64,000 bases of DNA from Modestobacter sp. VKM Ac-2985 (GTDB taxonomy: Bacteria; Actinomycetota; Actinomycetes; Mycobacteriales; Geodermatophilaceae). The stretch is taken from NCBI RefSeq assembly GCF_026967925.1, contig NZ_JAPVBI010000002.1, positions 1,169,628-1,233,627 of the forward strand. Direction: 5' to 3'. Positions 44,573 to 55,876 of this stretch are shown here, in pieces. The translations under genes were made by a program, and so were the position numbers. Under the pieces are notes generated by a model, which was not told the DNA's origin, did not search any database, and saw only the letters and a list, made by a program, of their open reading frames with translations. The stretch's first letter is position 1. Each line of letters begins with the position of its first letter.

Positions 44573-44974
44573 CCCCTGCTGCGCCGAGCCGCTTCGTGCG
44601 ATGCCGGCGGGACCCTCCGGGCCCGCGCCGGCCTCCCACAGTGGTCCTCCGGACGATGCCGTGGTCCGGTCTCGAGGTCGTCGTCAGGTGGTGGTCGCGT
44701 CGCGGGTGGTCGCGTCGCGGGTGGTCGCGTGGTGGCTGTCCGGTCTCGCGGTCCGTGCGGTGGTGGGCCTGTCCCGAGATCGTGACCCGGCGGCGGCCGG
44801 AGGCTGCCCGCCGGCGGGGCACGACACGGCTCACCGCGTCCTGGGGGACGGCACCTGGCCGCGGTGCGATCCGGAGGATCGCGGAGTCGTAGCGATACCG
44901 TGGTGCGACAGCCGCGCGCCTCTCACGACGAGTGCACGCGGGCACCGGCACCGAGCAGCAGGAGTGCACCCGCG
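44573..44974 (+). other. glyA upstream region without a recognised gene
   Basis: About 400 bp. It contains a GCCGGC...GCCGGC hairpin (44603-44632), a 15-bp tandem repeat (44691-44730) and an AGGAG ribosome site 10 nt before ATG 44975. A TACCGT near 44896-44901 is a weak -10 candidate. No riboswitch class (glycine, ZTP, THF, SAH) could be matched by eye. Open frames across it read as low-complexity Arg/Trp/Val runs caused by the repeat and are not convincing genes. Confidence 0.5.
44691..44730. repeat. 15-bp tandem repeat (GTGGTCGCGTCGCGG, about 2.7 copies)
   Basis: Two full copies and a 10-bp partial copy lie in the intergenic region about 245 bp before glyA. The unit is a multiple of 3, but no credible coding frame covers it. 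Confidence 0.9.
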
Positions 44975-46282
44975 ATGAGCACCCCGGCCACCACCCCCTA
45001 CTGGGGCCCCGACTTCGACGCCCTGGCCGACTTCGACCCGGAGATCTCCGGCGTCGTCCTCGACGAGCTCGACCGGCTGCGGGGTGGACTGCAGCTGATC
45101 GCCAGCGAGAACTTCACCAGCCCCGCCGTCCTGGCCGCGCTGGGCAGCACGCTGTCGAACAAGTACGCCGAGGGTTACCCGGGGCGCCGCTACTACGGCG
45201 GCTGCGAGGTCGTCGACCGCGCCGAGGAGATCGGCATCGCCCGCGGCAAGGAGCTGTTCGGCGCCGAGCACGTCAACCTGCAGCCGCACTCCGGTGCCAG
45301 CGCGAACCTGGCGGCCTACGGCGCCTTCCTGCAGCCCGGGGACACCCTGCTGGGCATGGCGCTGCCGCACGGCGGGCACCTGACCCACGGCACCAAGGTC
45401 TCCTTCTCCGGCAAGTGGTTCAACGCCGTGCAGTACGGCGTCGACGAGAAGACCGAGCACATCGACTACGACCAGGTCCGCGACCTGGCCCGCGAGCACC
45501 GGCCCAAGCTCATCGTCGCCGGGGGCTCGGCGATCCCGCGACTGATCGACTTCGCCGCCTTCCGCGAGATCGCCGACGAGGTCGGCGCGATCTTCATGGT
45601 CGACGCGGCCCACTTCATCGGCCTGGTGGCCGGCAAGGCGATCCCCTCGCCGGTGCCCTACGCCGACGTCGTCACCTTCACCACGCACAAGGTGCTGCGC
45701 GGCCCCCGCGGCGGGGCGATCGTCTGCAAGGCCGAGCACGCCAAGGCCATCGACAAGTCGGCCTTCCCGATGATGCAGGGCGGCCCGCTGATGCACGCCA
45801 TCGCGGCGAAGGCGGTGAACCTCAAGGAGTGCCTCGCGCCCGAGTACCAGACCTACGCCCGCCAGGTGATCACCAACGCCCAGGCGCTGACCGCCGGCCT
45901 GGCCGCGGAGGGCCTGCGCCCCGTCGCCGGCGGCACCGACACCCACCTGGCGCTGCTGGACCTGCGCGAGGTCACCGACACCGCCGGCGAGCTGGTCACC
46001 GGGAAGGTGGCCGAGGCCCGCTGTGACGCGGCCGGGATCGTGCTCAACAAGAACGCCATCCCCTTCGACCCGCAGCCGGCCTCGGTCGCCTCCGGCGTCC
46101 GGGTCGGCAGCCCCTCGGTCACCACCCAGGGCATGGTGGAGAGCGACATGAAGTCGATCGCCTCGCTCATCGGCACCGCCATCCGGGACGCCGACGGCTC
46201 CCGGACGACCGAGGTCGCGGCCGGGGTGCGCGAGCTGGTCGGCGCCCACCCTGCCTACCCCGAGCCCACGCGCGTCGGCTGA
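44975..46282 (+). CDS. glyA: Serine hydroxymethyltransferase
   Basis: 435 aa, PLP enzyme interconverting serine and glycine with tetrahydrofolate, the main one-carbon source. Lys239 in [13 protein letters not shown] binds [31 protein letters not shown] and [12 protein letters not shown] are family blocks. The start follows AGGAG. wecA follows 3 bp after its stop, tying it to the wall/ATP-synthase run; glyA is an insertion relative to the M. tuberculosis order. The long upstream region suggests separate regulation. Confidence 0.97.
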   Translation: MSTPATTPYWGPDFDALADFDPEISGVVLDELDRLRGGLQLIASENFTSPAVLAALGSTLSNKYAEGYPGRRYYGGCEVVDRAEEIGIARGKELFGAEHVNLQPHSGASANLAAYGAFLQPGDTLLGMALPHGGHLTHGTKVSFSGKWFNAVQYGVDEKTEHIDYDQVRDLAREHRPKLIVAGGSAIPRLIDFAAFREIADEVGAIFMVDAAHFIGLVAGKAIPSPVPYADVVTFTTHKVLRGPRGGAIVCKAEHAKAIDKSAFPMMQGGPLMHAIAAKAVNLKECLAPEYQTYARQVITNAQALTAGLAAEGLRPVAGGTDTHLALLDLREVTDTAGELVTGKVAEARCDAAGIVLNKNAIPFDPQPASVASGVRVGSPSVTTQGMVESDMKSIASLIGTAIRDADGSRTTEVAAGVRELVGAHPAYPEPTRVG

Positions 46283-46285
46283 GCC

Positions 46286-47536
46286 GTGCGCGAGTACGCC
46301 GTCGTCCTCCTCGCCGCCGCGCTGGTCACCTTCCTGGCCACGCCGGTGGTGCGGGTGGCGGCGGTCCGGTTCCGGGTGATGGCGGCGGTCCGTGACCGGG
46401 ACGTGCACGTCATCCCGACCCCGCGGGGCGGGGGAGTGGCGATGTACCTCGGCGTGGCGGCCGGCGTCCTGGTCGCCTCGCAGCTGCCCTCGCTGCAGCG
46501 GAGCTTCGAGTTCAGCACCCAGACGATCGCCGTCCTGGTGGCTGGTGGGCTGATCTGCGCCCTCGGGGTGCTGGACGACCGGTTCGGCCTGGACGCGCTC
46601 ACCAAGCTCACCGGCCAGATCGCCGCGGCCGGGGTGATGGTGCTGCTCGGTGTGCAGCTGGCGTACGTGTTCCTGCCGGTCGCCGACATCGGCACGCTGT
46701 CCCTGGGCCCGGACGTCGGCGTGCCGGCGACGATCCTGCTGACCGTCCTCACGGTCAACGCGCTCAACTTCATCGACGGGCTGGACGGGCTGGCCGCCGG
46801 GGTCTCGGCGATCGCGGCGCTGGCCTTCTTCGCCTACAGCTACAACCTGGGCCTGGTCGGCTTCGACGACGTGGCCAGCGCGCCCGCCCTGATCACCGCC
46901 GTGCTCGCCGGGGCCTGCCTGGGCTTCCTGCCGCACAACTTCAGCCCGGCCCGGATCTTCATGGGCGACTCCGGCTCGATGCTGGTCGGGCTGATGCTCT
47001 CGGCCGCGGCGGTCTCGGCCACCGGGCAGACCGACTCCCAGACCCTCGGCTCGGCGGCCAGCCTGCTGCCGCTGACCCTGCCCCTCCTCGTGCCGATCGC
47101 AGTGCTCTTCATCCCGTTCATCGACCTGCTCATGGCCGTGGTGCGCCGCACCCGGCGCGGTCGGTCGCCGTTCAGCCCGGACAAGATGCACCTGCACCAC
47201 CGGCTGCTGTCGATCGGCCACTCGCACCGCCGGGCGGTGCTCATCATGTACTTCTGGGCCGCCCTGCTCAGCTTCGGCGCAGTCGCGCTGTCCATCACCG
47301 GCGGCACCGTCGAGGTCCTGGTGATCGTCGGCGCGCTGCTCGTGGTGGGCGTCGTCGTGGTGCTGAGCCCACGCGCCCGCCGGGCGGCGATCGCCGCCCG
47401 CGAGGCCGAGCTCGCGGCGATGCGGGACCGCAGCCGCGCCGCCCACCCGGCCAGCCGGGCGGTCCGGCAGGGCGCCGGGACGCCGCGTCCGCCCTCTGCT
47501 GCCGCACCGTCCACCCCGGCCGGGGTGCGCCGGTGA
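46286..47536 (+). CDS. wecA: Undecaprenyl-phosphate N-acetylglucosaminyl-1-phosphate transferase (WecA family)
   Basis: 416 aa, polytopic (about 11 hydrophobic segments). It is the polyprenyl-phosphate HexNAc-1-P transferase that starts arabinogalactan-type wall or surface glycan synthesis. Motifs: GGGVAMYL, LGVLDDRFGL, NALNFIDGLDGLAAG, IFMGDSGSM and the basic HLHHRLLSIGHS loop. The ~55-residue C-terminus is cytoplasmic and Arg/Pro-rich. Orthologous to mycobacterial Rv1302 by position, directly before the ATP-synthase operon. The downstream gene overlaps its stop (GTGA). Confidence 0.94.
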   Translation: MREYAVVLLAAALVTFLATPVVRVAAVRFRVMAAVRDRDVHVIPTPRGGGVAMYLGVAAGVLVASQLPSLQRSFEFSTQTIAVLVAGGLICALGVLDDRFGLDALTKLTGQIAAAGVMVLLGVQLAYVFLPVADIGTLSLGPDVGVPATILLTVLTVNALNFIDGLDGLAAGVSAIAALAFFAYSYNLGLVGFDDVASAPALITAVLAGACLGFLPHNFSPARIFMGDSGSMLVGLMLSAAAVSATGQTDSQTLGSAASLLPLTLPLLVPIAVLFIPFIDLLMAVVRRTRRGRSPFSPDKMHLHHRLLSIGHSHRRAVLIMYFWAALLSFGAVALSITGGTVEVLVIVGALLVVGVVVVLSPRARRAAIAAREAELAAMRDRSRAAHPASRAVRQGAGTPRPPSAAAPSTPAGVRR

Positions 47537-48003
47537 GCGGTGTCCGGACGACCGGGGACGCGCCCTGGGACCTGTCGTTCCTGCGGATCGGTCTGCTCGC
47601 CACCGGCGCGGTGACCGGGGTGGCCGCTGTCGTCGTCGGGGTGGCGCTGAGCTGGGCGGATGCGCTGACCGTGCTCATCGGCGCGGCCGTCGTCACGGCG
47701 TTCTTCTGCGTCTCGGGGCTGGTCGTGGCCTGGGCCGGCAAGGTCGACGACACGTGGACGATGCCGGCGGCGCTGGGCACCTTCGGGCTCAAGGCCCTGG
47801 TGCTGTTCCCGCTGCTCACCGGCCTGCCGGCCGAGGGGTGGCCGGACCGCCAGGTGCTGGCCTGGACCGTCGTCGCCGGTGCCCTGCTGTGGAGCGGTGT
47901 GCAGCTGCGCTGGGTCTGGACCCGGCAGCTGTTCTACGTCCCGCCGCCTGCGCCGCCGGGGGGCCCGCGGCCTTCCCCGGACGGACCGCCGCCGGGCGGC
48001 TGA
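47533..48003 (+). CDS. Conserved membrane protein preceding the ATP synthase operon
   Basis: 156 aa from GTG 47533, overlapping the wecA stop. Four hydrophobic segments (roughly 20-42, 45-68, 80-98 and 108-128) and a Pro/Gly-rich C-terminal tail. It occupies the place of mycobacterial Rv1303, a small membrane protein between wecA and atpB that may be AtpI-like. I see no motif that assigns a function. Confidence 0.8.
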   Translation: MSGVRTTGDAPWDLSFLRIGLLATGAVTGVAAVVVGVALSWADALTVLIGAAVVTAFFCVSGLVVAWAGKVDDTWTMPAALGTFGLKALVLFPLLTGLPAEGWPDRQVLAWTVVAGALLWSGVQLRWVWTRQLFYVPPPAPPGGPRPSPDGPPPGG

Positions 48004-48009
48004 TAGTGT
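48004..48009 (+). promoter_or_regulatory. Possible -10 element (TAGTGT) at the head of the atp operon
   Basis: TAGTGT begins right after the preceding stop codon and lies 8 nt before ATG 48018, which has no clear Shine-Dalgarno. The spacing suits a near-leaderless transcript of atpZ-atpB and following genes. Confidence 0.45.
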
Positions 48010-48017
48010 CCGAACCA

Positions 48018-48341
48018 ATGGCCGAGGACACCTCCGAACCTGGGGGCGCACGACCACGACCTGCGCGTGCAGCTCGTCAGCCCAGTGGGGCCGACATGGG
48101 CTGGGCGGTCACCGGGACGCTCCTGTCCGGGATGGCGGTGTGGGGCGGGGTCGGGTGGCTGATCGACCAGTGGCTGGACACGCGAGTGTTCTTCCCGGGC
48201 GGGATCATCCTCGGCGTGGCAGTGGCCATCTACGTGGTCTTCAAGACCTACGGCGAACCTGACCCGGCCCCCGGGCGGATCGCCGGACACCCCCCGGGCG
48301 GACGACGGAGCCGGCCCAGGACGCAGAAGGGACAACGGTGA
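48018..48341 (+). CDS. atpZ: AtpZ/AtpI family protein
   Basis: 107 aa with two transmembrane segments, around residues 28-50 (WAVTGTLLSGMAVWGGVGWLI) and 58-76. The GVGWLIDQWLDT hairpin and second-helix region fit the AtpZ/AtpI family, proposed to aid c-ring assembly or Mg/Ca transport for ATP synthase. Basic C-terminal tail. atpB overlaps its stop by 4 nt (GTGA). Confidence 0.85.
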   Translation: MAEDTSEPGGARPRPARAARQPSGADMGWAVTGTLLSGMAVWGGVGWLIDQWLDTRVFFPGGIILGVAVAIYVVFKTYGEPDPAPGRIAGHPPGGRRSRPRTQKGQR

Positions 48342-49165
48342 CCTCCAGCGCCCACGCGCTCGGCGACGTGCTCGCCGTGGAGAGCGACCCCGGCGGCGGC
48401 TTCACGCCTCCGGGCGTCGGCGAGTTCTTCCCCGAGACGCTGTTCGGCTTCTCGGTCCTCGGCATCCAGTTCGACATCGACCGGATCATCCTGGCGCTGT
48501 GGCTCGCCACCGCGGTGATCCTGGTCTTCCTGGTGCTGGCGGCCCGCAAGGCCGAGATCGTCCCCGGCCGCCTGCAGTTCATCGGCGAGTCCGGCTACTC
48601 GCTCGTGCGCGACGGCATCGCCCGCGACGTGGTCGGGCCCAAGGGGCTGCCCTTCGCCCCGTTCCTGGCCTCGTTGTTCTTCTTCATCCTCGCCAACAAC
48701 GCGCTCGCGATCATCCCCGGCATCCAGATCTCGCCGATGGCACGGTTCTCCTTCCCCCTGGTGCTCGCGCTGATCTGCTGGGTCGTCTACATCGCGGTCG
48801 GCATCAAGAACCAGGGTCTGTGGCCCTACTTCCGGGACATCATGTTCCTGCCGGGCGTGCCGAAGGCCGCCTACATCCTGGTGACGCCGCTGGAGCTGCT
48901 GCAGAACTTCATCGTGCGGCCGTTCACCCTGGCGATCCGGCTCTTCGCCAACCTGTTCGCGGGCCACATGCTGCTGGTGACGTTCGCGCTGGGCGCGGTC
49001 TACCTGTTCCAGGTCGGCAACTTCTCCGTGATCTTCTTCCCGCTGTCGGCGCTCATGGCGATCGTGATGACGTTCTTCGAGCTGCTGATCATCTTCCTGC
49101 AGGCCTACGTCTTCACGATGCTGATGGGCACCTACCTCAACGGTTCGGTCGAGGCCGCGCACTGA
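48338..49165 (+). CDS. atpB: ATP synthase Fo subunit a
   Basis: 275 aa, five to six transmembrane helices. It carries the essential proton-path arginine in FTLAIRLFANLFAGHM and the C-terminal helix FFELLIIFLQAYVFTML. With the c-ring it forms the two proton half-channels. The GTG start overlaps atpZ. A 107-bp interval with a hairpin separates it from atpE. Confidence 0.97.
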   Translation: MTSSAHALGDVLAVESDPGGGFTPPGVGEFFPETLFGFSVLGIQFDIDRIILALWLATAVILVFLVLAARKAEIVPGRLQFIGESGYSLVRDGIARDVVGPKGLPFAPFLASLFFFILANNALAIIPGIQISPMARFSFPLVLALICWVVYIAVGIKNQGLWPYFRDIMFLPGVPKAAYILVTPLELLQNFIVRPFTLAIRLFANLFAGHMLLVTFALGAVYLFQVGNFSVIFFPLSALMAIVMTFFELLIIFLQAYVFTMLMGTYLNGSVEAAH

Positions 49166-49227
49166 CCTGACCGCGGTGGCCACCCCGGTCCACCCCACGT
49201 ACTGCACCACCGCACGACCCCGCCAGC

Positions 49228-49247
49228 CGCCCGGTGACCACCGGGCG
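49228..49247 (+). promoter_or_regulatory. Intercistronic hairpin before atpE
   Basis: CGCCCGGT-GACC-ACCGGGCG, a perfect 8-bp stem ending about 8 nt before the AGGAGG of atpE. Because subunit c is needed in about ten copies, an RNA element here could protect or boost the atpE message; this is inference. Confidence 0.55.
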
Positions 49248-49272
49248 ACCGACACAGGAGGAACACCCCGCA

Positions 49273-49503
49273 ATGATCGAGGTTCTCGCAGAGCTCGAAG
49301 GCAGCATCGGTTCCGTCGGCTACGGCATCGCCACGATCGGCCCGGGCATCGGTGTCGGTCTGGTGTGGGCCGCCTACATCCAGGCCACCGCCCGCCAGCC
49401 CGAGTCCGCCGGGCTGACCCGCACCTACGCCTTCCTGGGCTTCGCCCTGGCCGAGGCGCTGGCCCTCATCGGCTTCGTCGCCCCCCTCGTCTACGGCACC
49501 TGA
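49273..49503 (+). CDS. atpE: ATP synthase Fo subunit c
   Basis: 76 aa hairpin of two transmembrane helices. The proton-carrying carboxylate is Glu61 in [12 protein letters not shown]; the Gly-rich first helix ([16 protein letters not shown]) and the polar loop ARQPE are intact. This is the ring subunit targeted by diarylquinolines in mycobacteria. A strong AGGAGG precedes the ATG. Confidence 0.97.
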   Translation: MIEVLAELEGSIGSVGYGIATIGPGIGVGLVWAAYIQATARQPESAGLTRTYAFLGFALAEALALIGFVAPLVYGT

Positions 49504-49555
49504 TCCGTACGCCCCCCGCGTACGGTCACCCATTCCAGACAGGGACGTTGAGAGC

Positions 49556-50164
49556 ATGAGCATCCTGGCAGCGGAGAGCCCGAACCCGCTCATCCCGGTG
49601 GTCGGCGAGATCATCATCGGGACGATCGCCTTCCTGGTCCTCCTCTTCGTGGTGTGGAAGTTCGTCGCACCCGGCTTCGAGAAGGCCTTCCAGGCGCGTC
49701 GTGCGGCGATCGAGGGCGGCATCGAGCGGGCCGAGGCCATGCAGGCCGAGGCCGAGGCTGCGCTGGCGCAGTACCGGGCCCAGCTCGCCGAGGCCCGTAA
49801 CGAGGCCGCCGAGATCCGGGACTCCGCCCGGGCCGAGGGGCAGCAGATCATCGAGCAGCTGCGCACCCAGGCCCAGGAGGAGTCGGCCCGGATCGTGGCC
49901 CGCGGCGAGGAGCAGCTCGCTGCCTCCCGTCAGCAGGTCGTGGCCGAGCTGCGCGGTCAGATCGGCACCCTCGCCGTCCAGCTGGCCGGCCGGGTGGTCG
50001 GCGAGTCGCTGGCCGACGACGCCCGTCGCAGCGGGACGGTCGACCGGTTCCTCGACGAGCTGGACGAGATGGCCGCGAGCAACCCCGCCGGCAACGGCGG
50101 GGCGCAGCCGAGCTCGGGCGCCACGACCGGGAGCACGGTCTACGTCCCTGAGGGCAACCGCTGA
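49556..50164 (+). CDS. atpF: ATP synthase Fo subunit b
   Basis: 202 aa. One N-terminal transmembrane helix (~18-40) is followed by a long charged coiled coil (~45-160), the peripheral stalk. Unlike mycobacteria, b and delta are separate here rather than also fused. A ~30-residue Gly/Ser/Thr tail ends the protein. atpH starts one base inside its stop (TGATG). Confidence 0.95.
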   Translation: MSILAAESPNPLIPVVGEIIIGTIAFLVLLFVVWKFVAPGFEKAFQARRAAIEGGIERAEAMQAEAEAALAQYRAQLAEARNEAAEIRDSARAEGQQIIEQLRTQAQEESARIVARGEEQLAASRQQVVAELRGQIGTLAVQLAGRVVGESLADDARRSGTVDRFLDELDEMAASNPAGNGGAQPSSGATTGSTVYVPEGNR

Positions 50165-50994
50165 TGAACGCGTCCAGTCGGGCGGCGATGGAGGAGTCGC
50201 GGGCGGCCCTCCAGGAGAAGTCCCAGGGTGCGCGCAGCCGCAACCACGGTGACGTCCTGCTCACCCTGGCCGACGAGCTCTTCGCCGTGGCGCACCTCCT
50301 GGAGAGCCAGGCGTCGCTGCGGCGGGCGCTGTCGGACGCCTCCGTGCGGCCCGACGACCGCGCCGGGCTGGCTCAGCGGCTGCTCTCCGGGCAGTTGGGC
50401 GCCGACTCGATGTCCGTCGTCGAGACGGTCGCGCGGCAGCGCTGGTCTCGACCGCGGGACCTCGTGGAGGCCACCGAGACCCTCGCCACCGAGGCCGCAC
50501 TGGACGCGGCCGACGCCCGCGGTGAGCTGGAGGGGGTCGAGGACGACCTGTTCCGATTCGGCCGCATCGTGGCCGGCGACGCCGACCTCGCCCGGATCCT
50601 GGGTGAGCGGTCCGCGCCGCGGGAGGGCAAGACCGCCCTCCTCGACCGGCTGCTGGCGGGCCGGGTCAGCCCGGTGACCGAGCGGCTGGTGCGGAACGCT
50701 CTGACCAGCCCGCACGTGCACAACCCGGAGAACGAGGTCGAGCGGCTGTCCACCATGGCCGCCCGTCGCCGGGGGCGGTCGGTCGCCCACGTGACCTCCG
50801 CCGTCCCGCTGACGGTCGCGCAGGAACGACGGCTGACCGACGTGCTCGGCCGGCTCTACGGGCGGACGATGGGCCTGCAGGTCCAGGTCGACCCCGACGT
50901 GCTCGGTGGCCTGGTCGTCCGGGTGGACGACGAGGTCATCAACGGCAGCATCGCTGCGCGACTCGAGGCCAGCGGCCGGCGGCTCGCCGGCTGA
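50164..50994 (+). CDS. atpH: ATP synthase F1 subunit delta
   Basis: 276 aa, about 100 longer than the E. coli subunit, because of an N-terminal extension common in actinobacteria. The C-terminal domain has [19 protein letters not shown] and the final [23 protein letters not shown] signature. It links the F1 head to the b stalk. Translationally coupled to atpF. Confidence 0.95.
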   Translation: MNASSRAAMEESRAALQEKSQGARSRNHGDVLLTLADELFAVAHLLESQASLRRALSDASVRPDDRAGLAQRLLSGQLGADSMSVVETVARQRWSRPRDLVEATETLATEAALDAADARGELEGVEDDLFRFGRIVAGDADLARILGERSAPREGKTALLDRLLAGRVSPVTERLVRNALTSPHVHNPENEVERLSTMAARRRGRSVAHVTSAVPLTVAQERRLTDVLGRLYGRTMGLQVQVDPDVLGGLVVRVDDEVINGSIAARLEASGRRLAG

Positions 50995-51059
50995 ACCAGC
51001 TCGACCGGCACCGCCGCACCGCACCACCACAGACACCAGCAGGAAGAGGACGCAGAGCC

Positions 51060-52697
51060 ATGGCCGAGCTGACGATCTCCGCGGACGAGATCCGCAGTGC
51101 CATCCAGAACTACGTCACCGACTACACCCCGGACGTCTCCCGGGAAGAGGTCGGGGTCGTCACCGAGTCCGGCGACGGGATCGCCCGGGTCGAGGGCCTG
51201 CCCTCGGTCATGACCAACGAGCTGCTCGAGTTCGAGGGCGGCGTGCGTGGCCTGGCCCTGAACCTCGACGTGCGCGAGGTCGGCGTCGTCATCCTGGGTG
51301 ACTTCTCCGGCATCGAGGAGGGGCAGACGGTCCGCCGGACCGGCGAGGTCCTCTCGGTCCCCGTCGGCGACGGTTTCCTCGGCCGGGTCGTCGACCCGCT
51401 GGGCAACGCCATCGACGGCGGCAGCCCGATCGAGACCACGACCCGGCGCGCCCTGGAGCTGCAGGCGCCGACCGTGGTGCAGCGGCAGTCGGTGCACGAG
51501 CCGATGCAGACCGGCATCAAGGCCATCGACGCCATGACGCCGATCGGCCGCGGTCAGCGACAGCTGATCATCGGCGACCGGCAGACCGGCAAGTCGGCGA
51601 TCGCGCTGGACACGATCATCAACCAGAAGCAGGCCTGGGCGACCGGTGACCCGGCCCAGCAGGTGCGCTGCATCTACGTGGCGGTCGGCCAGAAGGGGTC
51701 GACGATCGCGGCGACCAAGGCCGCCCTCGAGGACGCCGGCGCGATGGAGTACACGACCATCGTCGCCGCCCCCGCCTCGGAGGCAGCCGGCTTCAAGTAC
51801 ATCGCGCCGTACACCGGCTCGGCCATCGGCCAGCACTGGATGTACGAGGGCAAGCACGTCCTGATCGTGTTCGACGACCTCTCCAAGCAGGCCGAGGCCT
51901 ACCGCGCGGTCTCGCTGCTGCTGCGCCGCCCGCCGGGCCGTGAGGCCTACCCCGGCGACGTCTTCTACTTGCACTCCCGCCTGCTCGAGCGTTGCGCGAA
52001 GCTCAACGACGAGCTGGGTGCGGGCTCGATGACCGGGCTGCCGCTCATCGAGACCAAGGGCAACGACGTGTCGGCCTACATCCCGACCAACGTCATCTCG
52101 ATCACCGACGGCCAGATCTTCCTGGAGACCGGGCTCTTCAACTCCGGTGTGCGTCCGGCGATCAACGTGGGCGTCTCGGTCTCCCGCGTGGGTGGGTCGG
52201 CACAGATCAAGGCGATGAAGTCGGTCGCCGGCCGCCTGCGGCTGGACCTGGCCCAGTTCCGCGAGCTGGAGGCCTTCGCCTCCTTCTCCTCGGACCTGGA
52301 CGACTCCAGCCGGGCGACCCTGGAGCGTGGCCAGCGCCTGGTCGAGCTCCTCAAGCAGGGCCAGTACTCCCCGTACCCGGTGGAGCGCGAGGTCGTGTCG
52401 CTGTGGCTCGGCACGACCGGCAAGCTCGACCGCGTCCCGGTGCCCGACGTCCGCCGCTTCGAGGTGGAGTTCCTGGAGTTCCTCGACCGGAGCGACAACG
52501 TCGTCTTCGACACGATCCGGACCTCCAAGAAGCTCGAGGAGGACACCGTGTCCAGCCTCGAGTCCGCCGTCGAGGAGTTCTACGGCCGGTTCACCACCTC
52601 CGACGGCGAGTCGCTCCGGGTCAACGAGCCCGAGGCCGAGGCCATGGACGCGCGCGAGCGGGGCCAGGAGACCGTCCAGGTCAAGCGGGCCGGCTGA
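51060..52697 (+). CDS. atpA: ATP synthase F1 subunit alpha
   Basis: 545 aa. The non-catalytic nucleotide site has Walker [11 protein letters not shown]; the ATP-synthase alpha/beta signature appears around residues 360-390 ([15 protein letters not shown]). The C-terminal extension beyond residue ~515 is acidic and typical of actinobacteria, where it can suppress ATP hydrolysis. A short 65-bp gap precedes it, and atpG follows 2 bp after its stop. Confidence 0.97.
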   Translation: MAELTISADEIRSAIQNYVTDYTPDVSREEVGVVTESGDGIARVEGLPSVMTNELLEFEGGVRGLALNLDVREVGVVILGDFSGIEEGQTVRRTGEVLSVPVGDGFLGRVVDPLGNAIDGGSPIETTTRRALELQAPTVVQRQSVHEPMQTGIKAIDAMTPIGRGQRQLIIGDRQTGKSAIALDTIINQKQAWATGDPAQQVRCIYVAVGQKGSTIAATKAALEDAGAMEYTTIVAAPASEAAGFKYIAPYTGSAIGQHWMYEGKHVLIVFDDLSKQAEAYRAVSLLLRRPPGREAYPGDVFYLHSRLLERCAKLNDELGAGSMTGLPLIETKGNDVSAYIPTNVISITDGQIFLETGLFNSGVRPAINVGVSVSRVGGSAQIKAMKSVAGRLRLDLAQFRELEAFASFSSDLDDSSRATLERGQRLVELLKQGQYSPYPVEREVVSLWLGTTGKLDRVPVPDVRRFEVEFLEFLDRSDNVVFDTIRTSKKLEEDTVSSLESAVEEFYGRFTTSDGESLRVNEPEAEAMDARERGQETVQVKRAG

Positions 52698-52699
52698 CG

Positions 52700-53668
52700 A
52701 TGGCCGGTTCCCTCCGCGCGCTGCGCCGCCGGATCCGCTCCACCCAGTCGACGAAGAAGATCTTCTCGGCCCAGGAGCTGATCGCCGGTGCCCGCATCGT
52801 GCGTGCCCAGGCCCGGGTCGAGGCCTCCAAGCCGTACTCCCGGGAGATCACCCGCGTGCTGTCGGCGCTGGCCGGCTCGGCGAGCCTGGACCACCCGTTG
52901 CTGACCGAGCGGGAGAACCCCCGGCGGGTCGCCGTCCTGGTGATCACCTCCGACCGTGGGTTCGCCGGCTCGTACAACGTCAACGTGCTGCGCCGCACCG
53001 AGGAGCTCCTCGCCCTGCTGCGCAACGAGGGCAAGGAGCCGCTGCTGTACGTCGTCGGCCGCAAGGGCGAGACGTACTACCGGTTCCGTGACCGGGAGAT
53101 GGAGGAGACCTGGACCGGTTTCTCCGAGCAGCCCGGCTACGAGAACGCCCAGGAGATCGGCCGGACGCTCATCGCCGCCTTCACCGCTGGTGAGGACGAC
53201 GACGAGACCGGTGGCGGTGCCGACGACGTGCTTGGCGTGGACGAACTGCACATCGTCTTCACCGAGTTCCGGTCCCTGCTCTCCCAGGTGCCGGTGGCCA
53301 ACCGGATGGCGCCGCTGGTGGTGGAGGAGGTCGACGAGCTGCGCGACGAACGTGACGCGCAGGTCGAGGAGTCGCACAGCACCGACATCACCCCGGCCTA
53401 CGAGTTCGAGCCGTCGGCCGAGCAGCTGCTGGACGCCCTGTTGCCCAAGTACGTGACCACCCGGATCTACGCGGCCCTGCTCGAGGCAGCGGCCTCGGAG
53501 TCGGCGTCGCGCCGGCGGGCGATGAAGTCGGCGTCCGACAACGCCGAGGAACTGGCCAAGAACCTCTCCCGGCAGGCCAACCAGGCCCGCCAGGCCGAGA
53601 TCACCCAGGAGATCAGCGAGATCGTCGGCGGCGCCGACGCGCTGGTGTCGGCCAACGCCGACGACTGA
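52700..53668 (+). CDS. atpG: ATP synthase F1 subunit gamma
   Basis: 322 aa. The rotor coiled coil is formed by the N-terminal ([21 protein letters not shown]) and C-terminal ([21 protein letters not shown]) helices; [10 protein letters not shown] is conserved. Extra residues in the middle (around 155-175, [14 protein letters not shown]) match the actinobacterial gamma insertion region. A strong hairpin lies between atpG and atpD. Confidence 0.97.
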   Translation: MAGSLRALRRRIRSTQSTKKIFSAQELIAGARIVRAQARVEASKPYSREITRVLSALAGSASLDHPLLTERENPRRVAVLVITSDRGFAGSYNVNVLRRTEELLALLRNEGKEPLLYVVGRKGETYYRFRDREMEETWTGFSEQPGYENAQEIGRTLIAAFTAGEDDDETGGGADDVLGVDELHIVFTEFRSLLSQVPVANRMAPLVVEEVDELRDERDAQVEESHSTDITPAYEFEPSAEQLLDALLPKYVTTRIYAALLEAAASESASRRRAMKSASDNAEELAKNLSRQANQARQAEITQEISEIVGGADALVSANADD

Positions 53669-55204
<1,536 letters not shown>

Positions 55205-55209
55205 TCGAG

Positions 55210-55253
55210 GACCCCTCGCTCCCGCCGCTCGCGACGGGGACCGGCGAGGGGTC
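55210..55253 (+). terminator. Hairpin 1 after atpD
   Basis: A GACCCCTCGC/GCGAGGGGTC stem around a 24-nt loop, 5 bp after the atpD stop. Confidence 0.65.
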
Positions 55254-55266
55254 GTCCGAGCACCGC

Positions 55267-55305
55267 GCCACGGCCGGGCACTCCTTCGGGGTGCCCGGCC
55301 GTGGC
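55267..55305 (+). terminator. Hairpin 2 after atpD (strong)
   Basis: A perfect 15-bp stem GCCACGGCCGGGCAC/GTGCCCGGCCGTGGC with a TCCTTCGGG loop, followed by GTTCT. Together with hairpin 1 it should end most atp transcription before atpC. Confidence 0.8.
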
Positions 55306-55497
55306 GTTCTCCGGCCTCCTGCGCCGGTCCAGAGCGGGGGACCGGTGACGGTCCGCGCGCGGGCGGCGCCGGTGCGCTGGCGGCGCGCCATCCGATCGGG
55401 TGGGCCGCAGCCGTGGACCTCAAGTTCGGGCGGCCGGGTGACGAACATGTCCATCGGAACGTCCGAGCGGCGGGCGTCATGCACAGGAGTTCGACTC

Positions 55498-55746
55498 GTG
55501 CACACCTGGCACCTGGCAGCGGCGCTGCGCAGCGGGACGACGATGACGGCGACCTCGATGAGCGGGACCACCCGCCACGACGCAGCACCGGACGACGCGA
55601 TGGAGTGGAGCTGGCCGCCGTACGCGCCGCTGGCCGTGGACGGTGAACCGTTCGACACGACCGAGTGGGCGCCGCCGTCGGTGGTCTGGCACCCCCAGCT
55701 GCGGCTCGGGCGTTGGACGGTCGTCTACCGCCGCACCGTCTGCTGA
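55498..55746 (+). CDS. Small Trp-rich hypothetical protein between atpD and atpC
   Basis: 82 aa from GTG 55498, which has GGAG 8 nt upstream; an in-frame ATG at 55447 is possible, but its extra codons have poor third-position GC. The last ~50 codons are almost all G/C-ending, strong evidence of coding in this genome. The product reads MEWSWPPYAPLAVDG and later TTEWAPPSVVWHPQLRLGRWTVVYRR, with six Trp in total, ending in Cys. No signal peptide, no transmembrane segment and no family that I recognise. It is preceded by terminator hairpins, so it should have its own promoter, which I cannot identify. Confidence 0.6.
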   Translation: MHTWHLAAALRSGTTMTATSMSGTTRHDAAPDDAMEWSWPPYAPLAVDGEPFDTTEWAPPSVVWHPQLRLGRWTVVYRRTVC

Positions 55747-55870
55747 GCGGCCCGCTGCCCGCACCGCTGACCGGCGCTCGGCGGCGCGCTCGACAGGAGC
55801 CCTCTCCCCAACCCGAGTGTGTCCGCGAGGCTGGTGACAGCCTGTGGCGGAACCGGGGCCACGCCGCCGG

Positions 55871-55876
55871 TACAGT
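55871..55876 (+). promoter_or_regulatory. Probable atpC -10 element (TACAGT)
   Basis: TACAGT fits the TANNNT consensus and gives a leader of about 79 nt for atpC with a GGAGGA ribosome site. A separate promoter would compensate for the hairpins after atpD. The -35 is weak. Confidence 0.5.

Noticed and set aside
44596-44892. 98-aa ORF upstream of glyA
   Set aside because: It is mostly the translation of a 15-bp tandem repeat, with no ribosome site and no recognisable domain.
44573-44974. Riboswitch (glycine, ZTP, THF or SAH type) before glyA
   Set aside because: The conserved core sequences of these classes could not be found by eye; a covariance search would be needed.
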